A DNA stretch of 50,578 nucleotides from UBA4823 sp034436035 (GTDB lineage Bacteria; Chloroflexota; Anaerolineae; Anaerolineales; UBA4823). A program made the position numbers and the translations under genes. This document shows positions 43,361-50,578 of the stretch, piece after piece. The notes beneath the pieces were generated by a model. It made no database searches and was not told the DNA's origin. It saw nothing but the letters and a program-made list of their open reading frames with translations. The stretch lies in assembly GCA_034436035.1 (NCBI GenBank), contig DAOTVW010000118.1, positions 1 to 50,578 on the forward strand. The letters run 5' to 3'. The number at the start of each line of letters is the position of its first letter. Within the stretch, counting starts at the first letter, position 1.

Positions 43361-44281
43361 ATGTTTAACCCAACGATAGCTCCTGAACCACGGATTAATG
43401 TACTAATCAGTAAAGGGTGGCAAGATTATACTTTACTCGATACCGGTAACGGACAACGCCTAGAAAAAATTGGACCTTATAAGTTTATCCGTCCGGCAGT
43501 TCAAGCAATGTGGAAACCAAGTTTAGGGGCTTCCGAGTGGCAATCGGTGCACGGCACATTTCTTCCTAATCGTTCCGAAAGTGGTGGGCAATGGCAAATG
43601 CATAAACCAGTCCCTGCTAGTTGGGAGGTTTCTTACAAAACGCTGAAATTCAAAGCCTATCTGGCCAGCTCTCGTCACATAGGTTTCTTTCCTGAACAAG
43701 CTCCTCATTGGGATTGGATTCAGCAAATGATTTCGACAGCAGCGCGGCCTGTTCGGGTATTAAATCTATTTGGCTATAGCGGTGTTGCCAGTTTGGCTGC
43801 TGCATCCGCAGGTGCTTCAGTCACCCATGTCGATGCATCGAAAAAAACCGTCCACATCGCGAAAGAAAATCAGCAATTAAGCCATCTGGTAGATGCGAAT
43901 ATGCGCTGGATTATCGATGATGCATTGAAATTCCTCCGTCGAGAGCAACGACGGGGCATGAAGTACGATGGCATCATCCTTGATCCGCCCAAATTCGGTC
44001 GTGGACCAAAAGGAGAAGTCTGGGAGTTTTTTGAGCTACTGCCTGTTTTACTTGAACTATGTAGTCAAGTAATAAGTGCCCAGCCGTTATTTTTTCTTCT
44101 TACTGCCTATGCCATTCAGGCATCATCCATCACCATCTACAACACCGTTAATGAATATATACCCTTTGCCAATGGTGAACTAAGCTGTGGTGAATTAACC
44201 CTGGAAGAAAACTCCGCAAAACGTTTATTATCCATGGCAATTTATGTTCGCTGGCAAAATCACTCCACAGGGAATCGATAA
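43361..44281 (+). CDS. Class I SAM-dependent methyltransferase, RlmI/RlmK-like
   Basis: A 306-residue methyltransferase without the N-terminal PUA domain of RlmI. The SAM motif is VRVLNLFGYSGVASLAAASAGASVTHVDASKK (about 128-160), the substrate/catalytic motif IILDPPKFGRG (about 206-216) and the C-terminal part has SCGELTLEEN. The N-terminal beta region (YTLLDTGNGQRLEKIGPYKFIRP) matches the SAM-dependent methyltransferase family commonly annotated as 23S rRNA cytosine methyltransferase-like. The exact RNA target is unknown. Confidence 0.82.
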   Translation: MFNPTIAPEPRINVLISKGWQDYTLLDTGNGQRLEKIGPYKFIRPAVQAMWKPSLGASEWQSVHGTFLPNRSESGGQWQMHKPVPASWEVSYKTLKFKAYLASSRHIGFFPEQAPHWDWIQQMISTAARPVRVLNLFGYSGVASLAAASAGASVTHVDASKKTVHIAKENQQLSHLVDANMRWIIDDALKFLRREQRRGMKYDGIILDPPKFGRGPKGEVWEFFELLPVLLELCSQVISAQPLFFLLTAYAIQASSITIYNTVNEYIPFANGELSCGELTLEENSAKRLLSMAIYVRWQNHSTGNR

Positions 44282-44285
44282 AGAA

Positions 44286-44309
44286 AATCCTCCCTCTATG
44301 GGGAGGATT
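44286..44309 (-). terminator. Terminator between methyltransferase and oxidoreductase genes
   Basis: AATCCTCC and GGAGGATT form an 8-bp perfect stem with an 8-base loop. In the minus direction TTTTCTTT overlaps and follows the stem, a good U-tract for the oxidoreductase gene; it may also end the convergent methyltransferase transcript. Confidence 0.65.
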
Positions 44310-44329
44310 CTAGGTAGATTCACAAATTC

Positions 44330-44968
44330 TTAACCAAATCGTTCTTCCAGCCAAACATCCGCATCGTTATGATAACCAGCCTGTTCCCAAAACCCAGGTC
44401 GGTCTTCTGCAGTAAACTCTAAACCTCGTAACCATTTTGCCCCCTTCCAAAAATAGGGTACTTTCAAATCATCCCTACCTACAATATTACCCACTACACC
44501 CCGCACTGGATATCCATGATCGGGGGTGAGCGGTTTCCCATCATAATGAGTGGCTAACAAGAAATTATCTTGTAACATCACTTCCATAGGTAAATTTGTT
44601 GTAAACCCATATTCAGCATGTTGAATAATGAATCGAGCGGTCGGTTTTGGTTTGATGAACCCTTTTTCCACCAGAGTTCTCAAAGAAATTCCCTCCCAGC
44701 GTGTATCGAATTTACTCCAGCGTGTGACACAATGCACATCCATGGTCACCTGTGTTCGGGGCAACTGGTTAAATTCATCCCATGTCCAAACCACGGCTTG
44801 CTCGATTTCGCCCCAAACACGAAAATCCCACGTAGCTGGGTTAAAGGTGGGTACAGGCCCATAATGAAGAACTGGAAATCGCTGGGTTAGGGATTGTCCT
44901 GGTGGTAATCTCCCTTCTTTCAAAACCCGTTCTTCCTCTTCGCGTCTTCGGAAAACACTATCAAACAT
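44330..44968 (-). CDS. Molybdopterin-dependent oxidoreductase, sulfite-oxidase fold, cytoplasmic
   Basis: A 212-residue protein of the sulfite oxidase/MsrP (YedY) catalytic fold. The start MFDSVFRRREEEE at 44968 has a ribosome site GGAGG four codons upstream. The Moco-binding Cys lies in VTMDVHCVTRWSKFDTRWEGISL; QHAEYGFTTNLP, LATHYDGKPLTPDHGYPVRGVV and KWLRGLEF are further fold motifs. No Tat signal is present and no heme or dimerisation domain follows, so it is likely cytoplasmic, unlike periplasmic MsrP. Redox partner and substrate are not evident. It is monocistronic. Confidence 0.87.
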   Translation of the reverse strand: MFDSVFRRREEEERVLKEGRLPPGQSLTQRFPVLHYGPVPTFNPATWDFRVWGEIEQAVVWTWDEFNQLPRTQVTMDVHCVTRWSKFDTRWEGISLRTLVEKGFIKPKPTARFIIQHAEYGFTTNLPMEVMLQDNFLLATHYDGKPLTPDHGYPVRGVVGNIVGRDDLKVPYFWKGAKWLRGLEFTAEDRPGFWEQAGYHNDADVWLEERFG

Positions 44969-45012
44969 AAATACCTCCAACTACAAGATTATACCAGAGG
45001 ATAACGGTCTGA

Positions 45013-45696
45013 TTAGGACAGATTTACCGATTCGCCGGGTTTAAGAACGACCACTTTCGTTTTCGTCTCTGCCTCTACCTGTTTTTTCCAGGCGTTGACA
45101 TCTTGGGCAATTAAATCCCAGGTATTGTAATGAATAGGAAGGACAATTTGAGGGTTAATCAATTTGACTGCTTTCAGCGCGTCGAGTGGTCCCATGGTGA
45201 AATTATCACCTATCGGTAAAGCAGCGAGATCTATCCCTTCCTCACCAATGAGGCGCATATCCCCAAATAATCCGGTATCGCAGGCCAAGTAAATTTTCTT
45301 CCCATCGGCGGTATATAAAAGAAATCCAGCTGGATTTCCACCATAACTGCCATCTGGCAGCGCCGAGCCATGCACAGCCTGGGTTAGTTTTAAATAGCCA
45401 AACGGGTGATGAAAGCCTCCACCAATATGTTGTGGATGGGTGCGTACACCTTGTTTTGATAACCAATTTGCAACCTCAAAATTACTGATCACCAAAGCAT
45501 CTTGCTTCTTTGCGATTTCGACCGTATCGCCGACATGATCCCCATGGCCATGGCTCACCAGTATAAAATCTGCTTTAACTTGGTCAGGTTTTATCGTCGC
45601 TGCCGGGTTATCACGGAGGAAGGGATCTACCAAAATATGATAACCACCACTTTCAATCCCAATACATGCATGTCCATACCAGGTTACGGTTGTCAT
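45013..45696 (-). CDS. UPF0173-family metal-dependent hydrolase
   Basis: An MBL-fold hydrolase of 227 residues of the UPF0173/YtkL family. VTWYGHACIGIESGGYHILVDPFL, the zinc motif VSHGHGDHVGD, NFEVANWL, GGFHHPFG, YLACDTGLFGDM, LPIGDNFTMGP and LPIHYNTW are canonical. GGAG lies near the ATG. Substrate unknown, though the family sits near ulaG-like lactonases. Confidence 0.93.
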   Translation of the reverse strand: MTTVTWYGHACIGIESGGYHILVDPFLRDNPAATIKPDQVKADFILVSHGHGDHVGDTVEIAKKQDALVISNFEVANWLSKQGVRTHPQHIGGGFHHPFGYLKLTQAVHGSALPDGSYGGNPAGFLLYTADGKKIYLACDTGLFGDMRLIGEEGIDLAALPIGDNFTMGPLDALKAVKLINPQIVLPIHYNTWDLIAQDVNAWKKQVEAETKTKVVVLKPGESVNLS

Positions 45697-46161
45697 TTCA
45701 TCCTCCTTATCCTACAAATAAAGCTTTTAATTCAAATTTCCACCAAAAAGTGGATTTCTAATTAAGATTATATCCCCATTTAATAACAATTCCGCAAAGG
45801 AAAAATTAAATCATTACGAAAGTTGATCTTCATTTCGTAAAGCGGAATTCATTTCGCAACCAATTTAACGGAGCTGAGTCAGAAGAGTGCAATGGGTTTA
45901 ATCCTGCTTGTATCGTCAGGGACTCAAGCCCGCCTCAACCAAAGGCAACATCACTATCGCTCGACAAAACTTTTCCAACGTTGATATTCTTGCAAAGCCA
46001 ATATGGTCTACAAACCATGGGGGTGTCATTCTTGTATTCTTCGAGTTCCGATATCGTGATGCCAATTTTCTCATTAACACTTGCAGAGAAAGATAATTTC
46101 TTGTATAGTAAGATTAGGATTCCAAAAGACTTTTTTATCTTAACGGAAATCAAGTTATACC
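45697..46161. other. Regulatory intergenic region before the sensor kinase
   Basis: No coding frame of this 465-bp gap is supported. It contains two direct copies of TTCATTTCG at 45829-45837 and 45848-45856, 19 bp apart, in an AT-rich stretch, and the sensor kinase promoter at its right end. The rest shows no recognisable element. Confidence 0.5.
46081..46109 (+). promoter_or_regulatory. Promoter of the sensor kinase gene
   Basis: TTGCAG (46081-46086) and TATAGT (46104-46109) are spaced by 17 bp, a good sigma70-like pair. Transcription would start about 45 bases before the GTG start at 46162. Confidence 0.6.
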
Positions 46162-49100
46162 GTGAACAACCGGAAGAAAGTATTTTGGTTTTTCGTTTGC
46201 AAAACCTGTGCAGCCATTCTCGTATTGCTGGCTGCCGCCCTTTTCCCTTCCCCTGCCTTTGCACAATCCTCATCACCACGGTTAGTCCATCTTAATACCA
46301 CGGATGGGCTTTCTCATGATATCGCGCGCTGCATAATCCAAGATTACCTCGGTTTCATTTGGATTGGTACGCAAGGGGGGTTGGATCGCTTCGATGGCAA
46401 CTCATTCGTGTCCTTTCACCATCTCCGCAGTCAACCCGATTCATTGAGCAATGATACAATCAATGTGCTTTACGAGAGTGCTCAGGGGGAACTCTGGATC
46501 GGAACCGTTTCTGGATTGGATCGGTTAGCTGCGGATCGAAAAAGCTTTGTCCATTATGGGGAAATTTATGAATCCGTGAATGCCATCCTCGAGGATTCGC
46601 AAGGCATTATGTGGATCGGCACTGCTGGCAGTGGGCTTTATCGCTATGATCGCACAAGTGGAAGCTTTCGACAATACCTTAATGATCCAGCCGATGAATC
46701 CAGCCTTAGCGACAATCACATCAATGCACTGATCGAAGATGAGCAAGGGCAACTATGGATTGGCACAGAGTATGGAGGGCTGAACGTTTACGATCGGACA
46801 GAGGATCGATTCGCTGCATTCCATCATGCTTCTAGTGACCCTTTTAGCCTGCCTAACGAAAGGGTCACAGCATTGCTGATAGATCCAAACGGGGTGTTAT
46901 GGGTGGGCACAGGCAACCTGCAAGACGAAAAACGAGGCGGATTGGTGACCTACAATCCACTACAAAAACGCTTTTTCCCACAAAATCTTGTCTTGAGTAA
47001 TCTGCAGGTAACTTCGCTTATGATGGATCCAAAAGGGACACTTTGGGTGGGCTCACAAAACGGCTTATTCGCCTATGATCCGCTTTCAAAAAATATCACC
47101 CCGTTTCAGCACAATCCATTAGACCCTTCTAGCCTGAGTGAGAATAAAATAACCTACTTGTTCGTAGATGACAGTGGTATTTTATGGATAGCTACTGACG
47201 GAGGTGGCATTAACAAATATGCCCCTGCCAAGGACCGCTTCCACCGCTATCAAGCAGATCCTTTAACTCCTAATAGCATTCAAAACGCCGCAGTTGGAGC
47301 AGTTTTGAAAGATCATGCCGGTACATTGTGGATCGGATATCACAATAATGGATTGGATCATTACGACCGTTCCATAGGGAAGATACGCCATTACATTCAT
47401 GATGAGAATGACCCTCACAGCCTGAACCACAATCATGTGACAGCATTGTTCGAAGATCACAACCATAATCTTTGGATTGGCACAGCGCGTGGTTTAGACC
47501 GCTATGATCCTAAGAATGATGCCTTCATCCATTATTATTCCGACGAAAACAATCCACGCAGTATTGCAGCTGGTGCCGTAAAGGTTATATATGAAGATCG
47601 AGCACATCAAATATGGATTGCAACCGAAGAGCCTGGCACACTTAACTCTTTCGACCCACTAACAGGTTTGTTCACCCGTTATGTGCATGACTCGGATTTA
47701 CCCACCAGTATGATTGACACTTACGGCATTAGGGCACTTATTCAAGACCAAAAAGGAGATTTATGGTTAGGCACATACTCCGGTTTAGTGCACTTTAACC
47801 TCCAAAGCGGCATCTTTACCCAATATCGGCATGACCCTGCCGATCCGTCTTCCTTAAGCAATGATTTTGTCTGGTCACTTTACCAAGGTCAGGATGGAAG
47901 ACTTTGGGTTGGGACCCATGCTGGGTTAAACGCCTTCGATCCCTCCACAAAAGAATTCACGGTGTACACTGTTGAAGATGGCTTGCCGGATGATTCTATT
48001 GTATCCATCTTGGGAGATCAGCAAGACAATCTGTGGTTGGGGACTATGGGCAAAGGAATTTCAGTTTTTAACCCGTACATGAAAACATTTAAAAACTTCG
48101 ATATCAGCGATGGTTTGCAAGGTAATTCTTTCATCATCGGTTCGGCATCACAAAGCCCAGATGGTGAGATGTTTTTTGGAGGGATCGACGGATTTAATGC
48201 TTTTTATCCGCAAGATATTCACGAAAATCCTCATATCCCTCCCGTCGTTTTGACCGCCTTCCGCAAATTTGATCAGGTCATTGGTTTCGAAAAAGATATC
48301 AATGATCTCGAAGAAATCCGCCTTTCCTATAAAGATACCTTCTTTGCGTTCGAATTCGCTGCGCTTGACTATACCGATCCATCCAAAAACCAATATGCCT
48401 ACCGGCTGGAAGGCTTTGACAAAGAATGGATTGATATCGGCAATCGCCATTATGCTAGCTATACCAACATCCCACCAGGGAAATATGTATTCCGAGTAAA
48501 AGGCAGCAATAATGACGGCGTTTGGAACGAACAGGGTACAGCAATAAACATAATCATAACTCCTCCTTTTTGGCAAACCTGGTGGTTCCGTTTTCTCATT
48601 ATTAGCGTTTTGGGCAGTCTATTCTATCTATTTATTAATGCACGACTTAGTCAGGTTACCAAATTACGCATAAGCGAGGAACGTTTTCGATCCCTATTTG
48701 AAAATGCTCCCCTGGGCGTCTGTGAATTAGATTTATCTTATGACCCGATTCAGATAATTCAAGTAAACCGCAAATGGAGCGATATGTTCCAAGAAGAGCA
48801 ACCGGGAAATAATCAAAACGCTTTATTGCATTACTTCCCCAACACAGAGTATCCAAAAATTCAACATTGTTTTCAAGAGAATCCATCCAATCACACGCTC
48901 TCACTGGAAACAAAGGCAATTCGTTCCAATGGTAGTGAGTTTCCAGCACGGATAAGCGCTGCAGCACTTCGTCATAACCCCTTGCATTATATCCTTACCA
49001 TTGAAGATATCACGATTGAGAAAGAGCGAAAATCCGAAGAAGAGGCGATCGGCGAGGAAAGAAGGCGCATAGCCCACGAAATTCATGATGGATTGGCGCA

Positions 49101-49677
49101 GGATTTGGCTGCGTTACGTCTCCAAACCCGCCGATGGCAATCTATGGTAGACAGCAACCCAGAAAAGTTGAAATCAGAATTGGAGTGGTTACATGGTTTG
49201 CTAGGAGAAAAAATTCGTGAAATCCGCAGTGTAATTTTTGCATTACGCCCTGTAGCCCTTGAAGAACTCGGTTTCTGGTCGGCGTTAGAACGTTTTCTTA
49301 CCGAATTTGGAGAACAAAACCAATTAATCATCTACAACGAGGTCATTGGCGACCGGCAAAGTCTTTCACCAACCCTCGAACCACTGTTATTCCGCATCCT
49401 GCAAGAGACGATGCATAATGTTGCTCGCCATGCGCAAGCTCATTCGGTGTGGCTCACCTTCGATTTTTCTCATGGAGTTACCCTGATGGTAAAAGATGAC
49501 GGGATTGGTTTTGACTCCTCAAAATTAACCAAACTCGCCCAAGAAGGTCACCTCGGTTTGCAGCAGATGCGGGAACGGATTGAAGCGTTAGGCGGTTCCA
49601 TTGAAATCGAATCCCACATTGGAAAAGGAACAACGATCATCATTAAATTGGAAAACTCATCAGAATTAAAACAATGA
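46162..49677 (+). CDS. Two-component sensor histidine kinase with 14 propeller repeats
   Basis: A 1171-residue sensor. A signal peptide (ending near SPAFAQ) precedes 14 Reg_prop repeats of the type LWIGTxxGGLxxYD with SLSNDxI turns (about 45-700), enough for two seven-bladed beta-propellers outside the cell. A Y_Y_Y domain (about 725-795) follows, then one membrane helix (about 807-826), a PAS domain (EERFRSLFENAPLGVCELDL, about 836-950), a HisKA_3 dimerisation domain with phosphorylatable H975 in AHEIHDGLAQDL, and an HATPase domain (NVARHAQA N-box, KDDGIGFD, GLQQMRERIEALGG). Such receptors often sense glycans in Bacteroidota; the ligand here is unknown. The GTG start has only a weak ribosome site. 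The regulator gene follows after 50 bases. Confidence 0.93.
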   Translation: MNNRKKVFWFFVCKTCAAILVLLAAALFPSPAFAQSSSPRLVHLNTTDGLSHDIARCIIQDYLGFIWIGTQGGLDRFDGNSFVSFHHLRSQPDSLSNDTINVLYESAQGELWIGTVSGLDRLAADRKSFVHYGEIYESVNAILEDSQGIMWIGTAGSGLYRYDRTSGSFRQYLNDPADESSLSDNHINALIEDEQGQLWIGTEYGGLNVYDRTEDRFAAFHHASSDPFSLPNERVTALLIDPNGVLWVGTGNLQDEKRGGLVTYNPLQKRFFPQNLVLSNLQVTSLMMDPKGTLWVGSQNGLFAYDPLSKNITPFQHNPLDPSSLSENKITYLFVDDSGILWIATDGGGINKYAPAKDRFHRYQADPLTPNSIQNAAVGAVLKDHAGTLWIGYHNNGLDHYDRSIGKIRHYIHDENDPHSLNHNHVTALFEDHNHNLWIGTARGLDRYDPKNDAFIHYYSDENNPRSIAAGAVKVIYEDRAHQIWIATEEPGTLNSFDPLTGLFTRYVHDSDLPTSMIDTYGIRALIQDQKGDLWLGTYSGLVHFNLQSGIFTQYRHDPADPSSLSNDFVWSLYQGQDGRLWVGTHAGLNAFDPSTKEFTVYTVEDGLPDDSIVSILGDQQDNLWLGTMGKGISVFNPYMKTFKNFDISDGLQGNSFIIGSASQSPDGEMFFGGIDGFNAFYPQDIHENPHIPPVVLTAFRKFDQVIGFEKDINDLEEIRLSYKDTFFAFEFAALDYTDPSKNQYAYRLEGFDKEWIDIGNRHYASYTNIPPGKYVFRVKGSNNDGVWNEQGTAINIIITPPFWQTWWFRFLIISVLGSLFYLFINARLSQVTKLRISEERFRSLFENAPLGVCELDLSYDPIQIIQVNRKWSDMFQEEQPGNNQNALLHYFPNTEYPKIQHCFQENPSNHTLSLETKAIRSNGSEFPARISAAALRHNPLHYILTIEDITIEKERKSEEEAIGEERRRIAHEIHDGLAQDLAALRLQTRRWQSMVDSNPEKLKSELEWLHGLLGEKIREIRSVIFALRPVALEELGFWSALERFLTEFGEQNQLIIYNEVIGDRQSLSPTLEPLLFRILQETMHNVARHAQAHSVWLTFDFSHGVTLMVKDDGIGFDSSKLTKLAQEGHLGLQQMRERIEALGGSIEIESHIGKGTTIIIKLENSSELKQ

Positions 49678-49727
49678 AAAAATTGTCCGCATTAATCCAA
49701 TAATTATAAGAAGGAGCGTTCAAGCGA

Positions 49728-50402
49728 TTGTCCCCTATACGAGTTCTTATTGCTGACGATCATCGCCTGTTTCGCCAGGGATTATGTCACCTATTCGATG
49801 GGTGTGAAAACATCGTAGTGGTGGGCGAGGCGGAGAACGGGGAGCAGGCTGTTCACTTGGCAAGGCGGTTAAAGCCAGATGTGGTATTGATGGACATCCA
49901 GATGCCTATCCTGGATGGCGTGCAGGCAACCCACATCATCACCGAGAGCAATCCCGCGGTACGGGTGATTATTTTAACGATGTACCGTCAGGATCAATAT
50001 GTCTTTGAAGCGATCAAAGCTGGAGCATGCGGTTATTTGCTCAAAGACATCGATGAGCACGAATTAGTGGAAGCCATTCAAGCCGTACATCGTGGAGAGG
50101 CGTTGGTAGACCCTTCTCTGGCGGCGCGCTTACTGGATGAATTTCGCCGGCTCAGCTCTGTAAGCAATACCGCTGAACCGATCGAGACGCTTACCGAGGG
50201 GGAAATGCAGGTCTTACGTTTGGTTGCCCAGGGGGAAGATAATAAAACCATTGCCGAGCGGTTATGTCTATCGGAACGGACAGTTGCCAACCGCCTGAGC
50301 GAAATCTATAACAAATTACATGTCAATAGCCGCACCCAGGCAGCCCTGGTAGCCCTGCGGCGCGGTTGGGTTTCACTAGAGCGCAATGAGGATCGTGAGT
50401 AA
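49728..50402 (+). CDS. NarL/FixJ-family response regulator
   Basis: A 224-residue regulator paired with the upstream kinase. The receiver domain has the acidic pair D10-D11, phospho-acceptor D56 in DVVLMDIQMP, a conserved T/K pair (ILTMY, then LLKDI). The C-terminal LuxR-type HTH starts at LTEGEMQVLRLVAQGEDNKTIAERLCLSERTVANRLSEIYNKL. It begins with TTG at 49728, supported by AAGGAG 11 bases upstream and by the receiver start. A strong terminator follows 50 bases after the stop. Targets are unknown; autoregulation of the kinase gene is possible. Confidence 0.95.
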   Translation: MSPIRVLIADDHRLFRQGLCHLFDGCENIVVVGEAENGEQAVHLARRLKPDVVLMDIQMPILDGVQATHIITESNPAVRVIILTMYRQDQYVFEAIKAGACGYLLKDIDEHELVEAIQAVHRGEALVDPSLAARLLDEFRRLSSVSNTAEPIETLTEGEMQVLRLVAQGEDNKTIAERLCLSERTVANRLSEIYNKLHVNSRTQAALVALRRGWVSLERNEDRE

Positions 50403-50450
50403 AGCCTATTGATCTTAAATTTCCCAAAGGGCTGGTGAAGATCAGGAATA

Positions 50451-50481
50451 AAAGTACCCGCGAACGGGTACTTTTTCTTTT
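50451..50481 (+). terminator. Terminator of the two-component operon
   Basis: AGTACCCG and CGGGTACT form an 8-bp perfect stem around the tetraloop CGAA, followed by TTTTCTTTT. A textbook intrinsic terminator. Confidence 0.93.
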
Positions 50482-50578
50482 GTAAGTAGGGAATTTTTTC
50501 TCTATTTCTCAAATGACTTCCTGTGCAATGATTGTTTTAAGCTTTCCTGCGCAAGGAGGATGTTTTTCGTCCTCTACA

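Noticed and set aside
45935..46279. Small frames on both strands upstream of and overlapping the sensor kinase start
   Set aside because: They overlap the kinase promoter and signal peptide, lack ribosome sites and show no family features.
50482..50578. Start of a new gene at the right edge (AGGAGGATG near 50555)
   Set aside because: The GGAGGA there is matched by TCCTCT just downstream as a short hairpin, and too little sequence remains to judge a reading frame.

Overview
The window looks like a chromosome segment of a Chloroflexota bacterium, most likely class Anaerolineae. This is an inference from gene content: a coenzyme B12-type ribonucleotide reductase beside NrdR, a very large propeller-type sensor kinase, small TM plus double-zinc-ribbon and Pro/Thr-stalk surface proteins, a Roadblock/LC7 protein, an intact cell-wall/division (dcw) cluster, moderate GC and families of short intergenic repeats. 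No rRNA or tRNA gene was seen, so the assignment rests on proteins alone.

Layout. (1) 1-6.8 kb: end of a site-2 protease (RseP), a HEAT-repeat protein, a secreted zinc-peptidase-like protein, acylphosphatase, then radC (minus), a TM/zinc-ribbon protein, pyrG (minus) and a Roadblock protein (minus). (2) 6.8-7.9 kb: a gene-poor island with four copies of a 183-bp unit, a decayed transposase N-terminus abutting the array, two copies of a 23-bp IS-end-like motif and an 18-bp perfect palindrome. (3) 7.9-12.7 kb: a surface-anchored protein, pth, and mfd, which reads in one frame but is broken by a single in-frame TAA at 9698. (4) 12.7-16.5 kb: a PglC-type phosphoglycosyl transferase, then a three-gene unit coding for E1 alpha and E1 beta of a 2-oxoacid dehydrogenase and a hybrid protein in which a lipoyl domain and an E1/E3-binding-like segment are fused to a PglD/NeuD-type left-handed beta-helix acyltransferase. 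This is the most novel-looking part of the window. (5) 16.8-20.6 kb (minus): nrdR, nrdJ and a deoxynucleoside kinase, a dNTP-supply operon with a recognisable promoter and terminator. (6) 20.9-38.5 kb (minus): a full dcw operon in the order mraZ, rsmH, ftsL-like, ftsI, murF, mraY, murD, ftsW, murG, cvpA-like, murC, murB, ddl, ftsQ, ftsA, ftsZ, driven by a sigma70-like promoter with MraZ boxes and ending in a terminator. (7) 38.6-39.0 kb: a structured, promoter- and terminator-flanked non-coding region, a candidate RNA gene, followed by recX and rny. (8) 41.2-45.7 kb: an intergenic repeat cluster, two metallo-beta-lactamase-fold hydrolases, a membrane protein, a GlsB-like protein, an RlmI-like methyltransferase and a cytoplasmic sulfite-oxidase-fold protein. 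(9) 46.1-50.5 kb: a two-component pair, a sensor kinase with 14 propeller blades and its NarL-type regulator, ending in a strong terminator.

How the genes work together. The dcw block makes lipid II and the divisome. The nrdR-nrdJ-kinase block supplies dNTPs. The PglC/E1/lipoyl-PglD block probably makes an N-acylated amino-sugar glycan whose acyl group comes directly from a 2-oxoacid through a lipoyl arm; that last step is inference.
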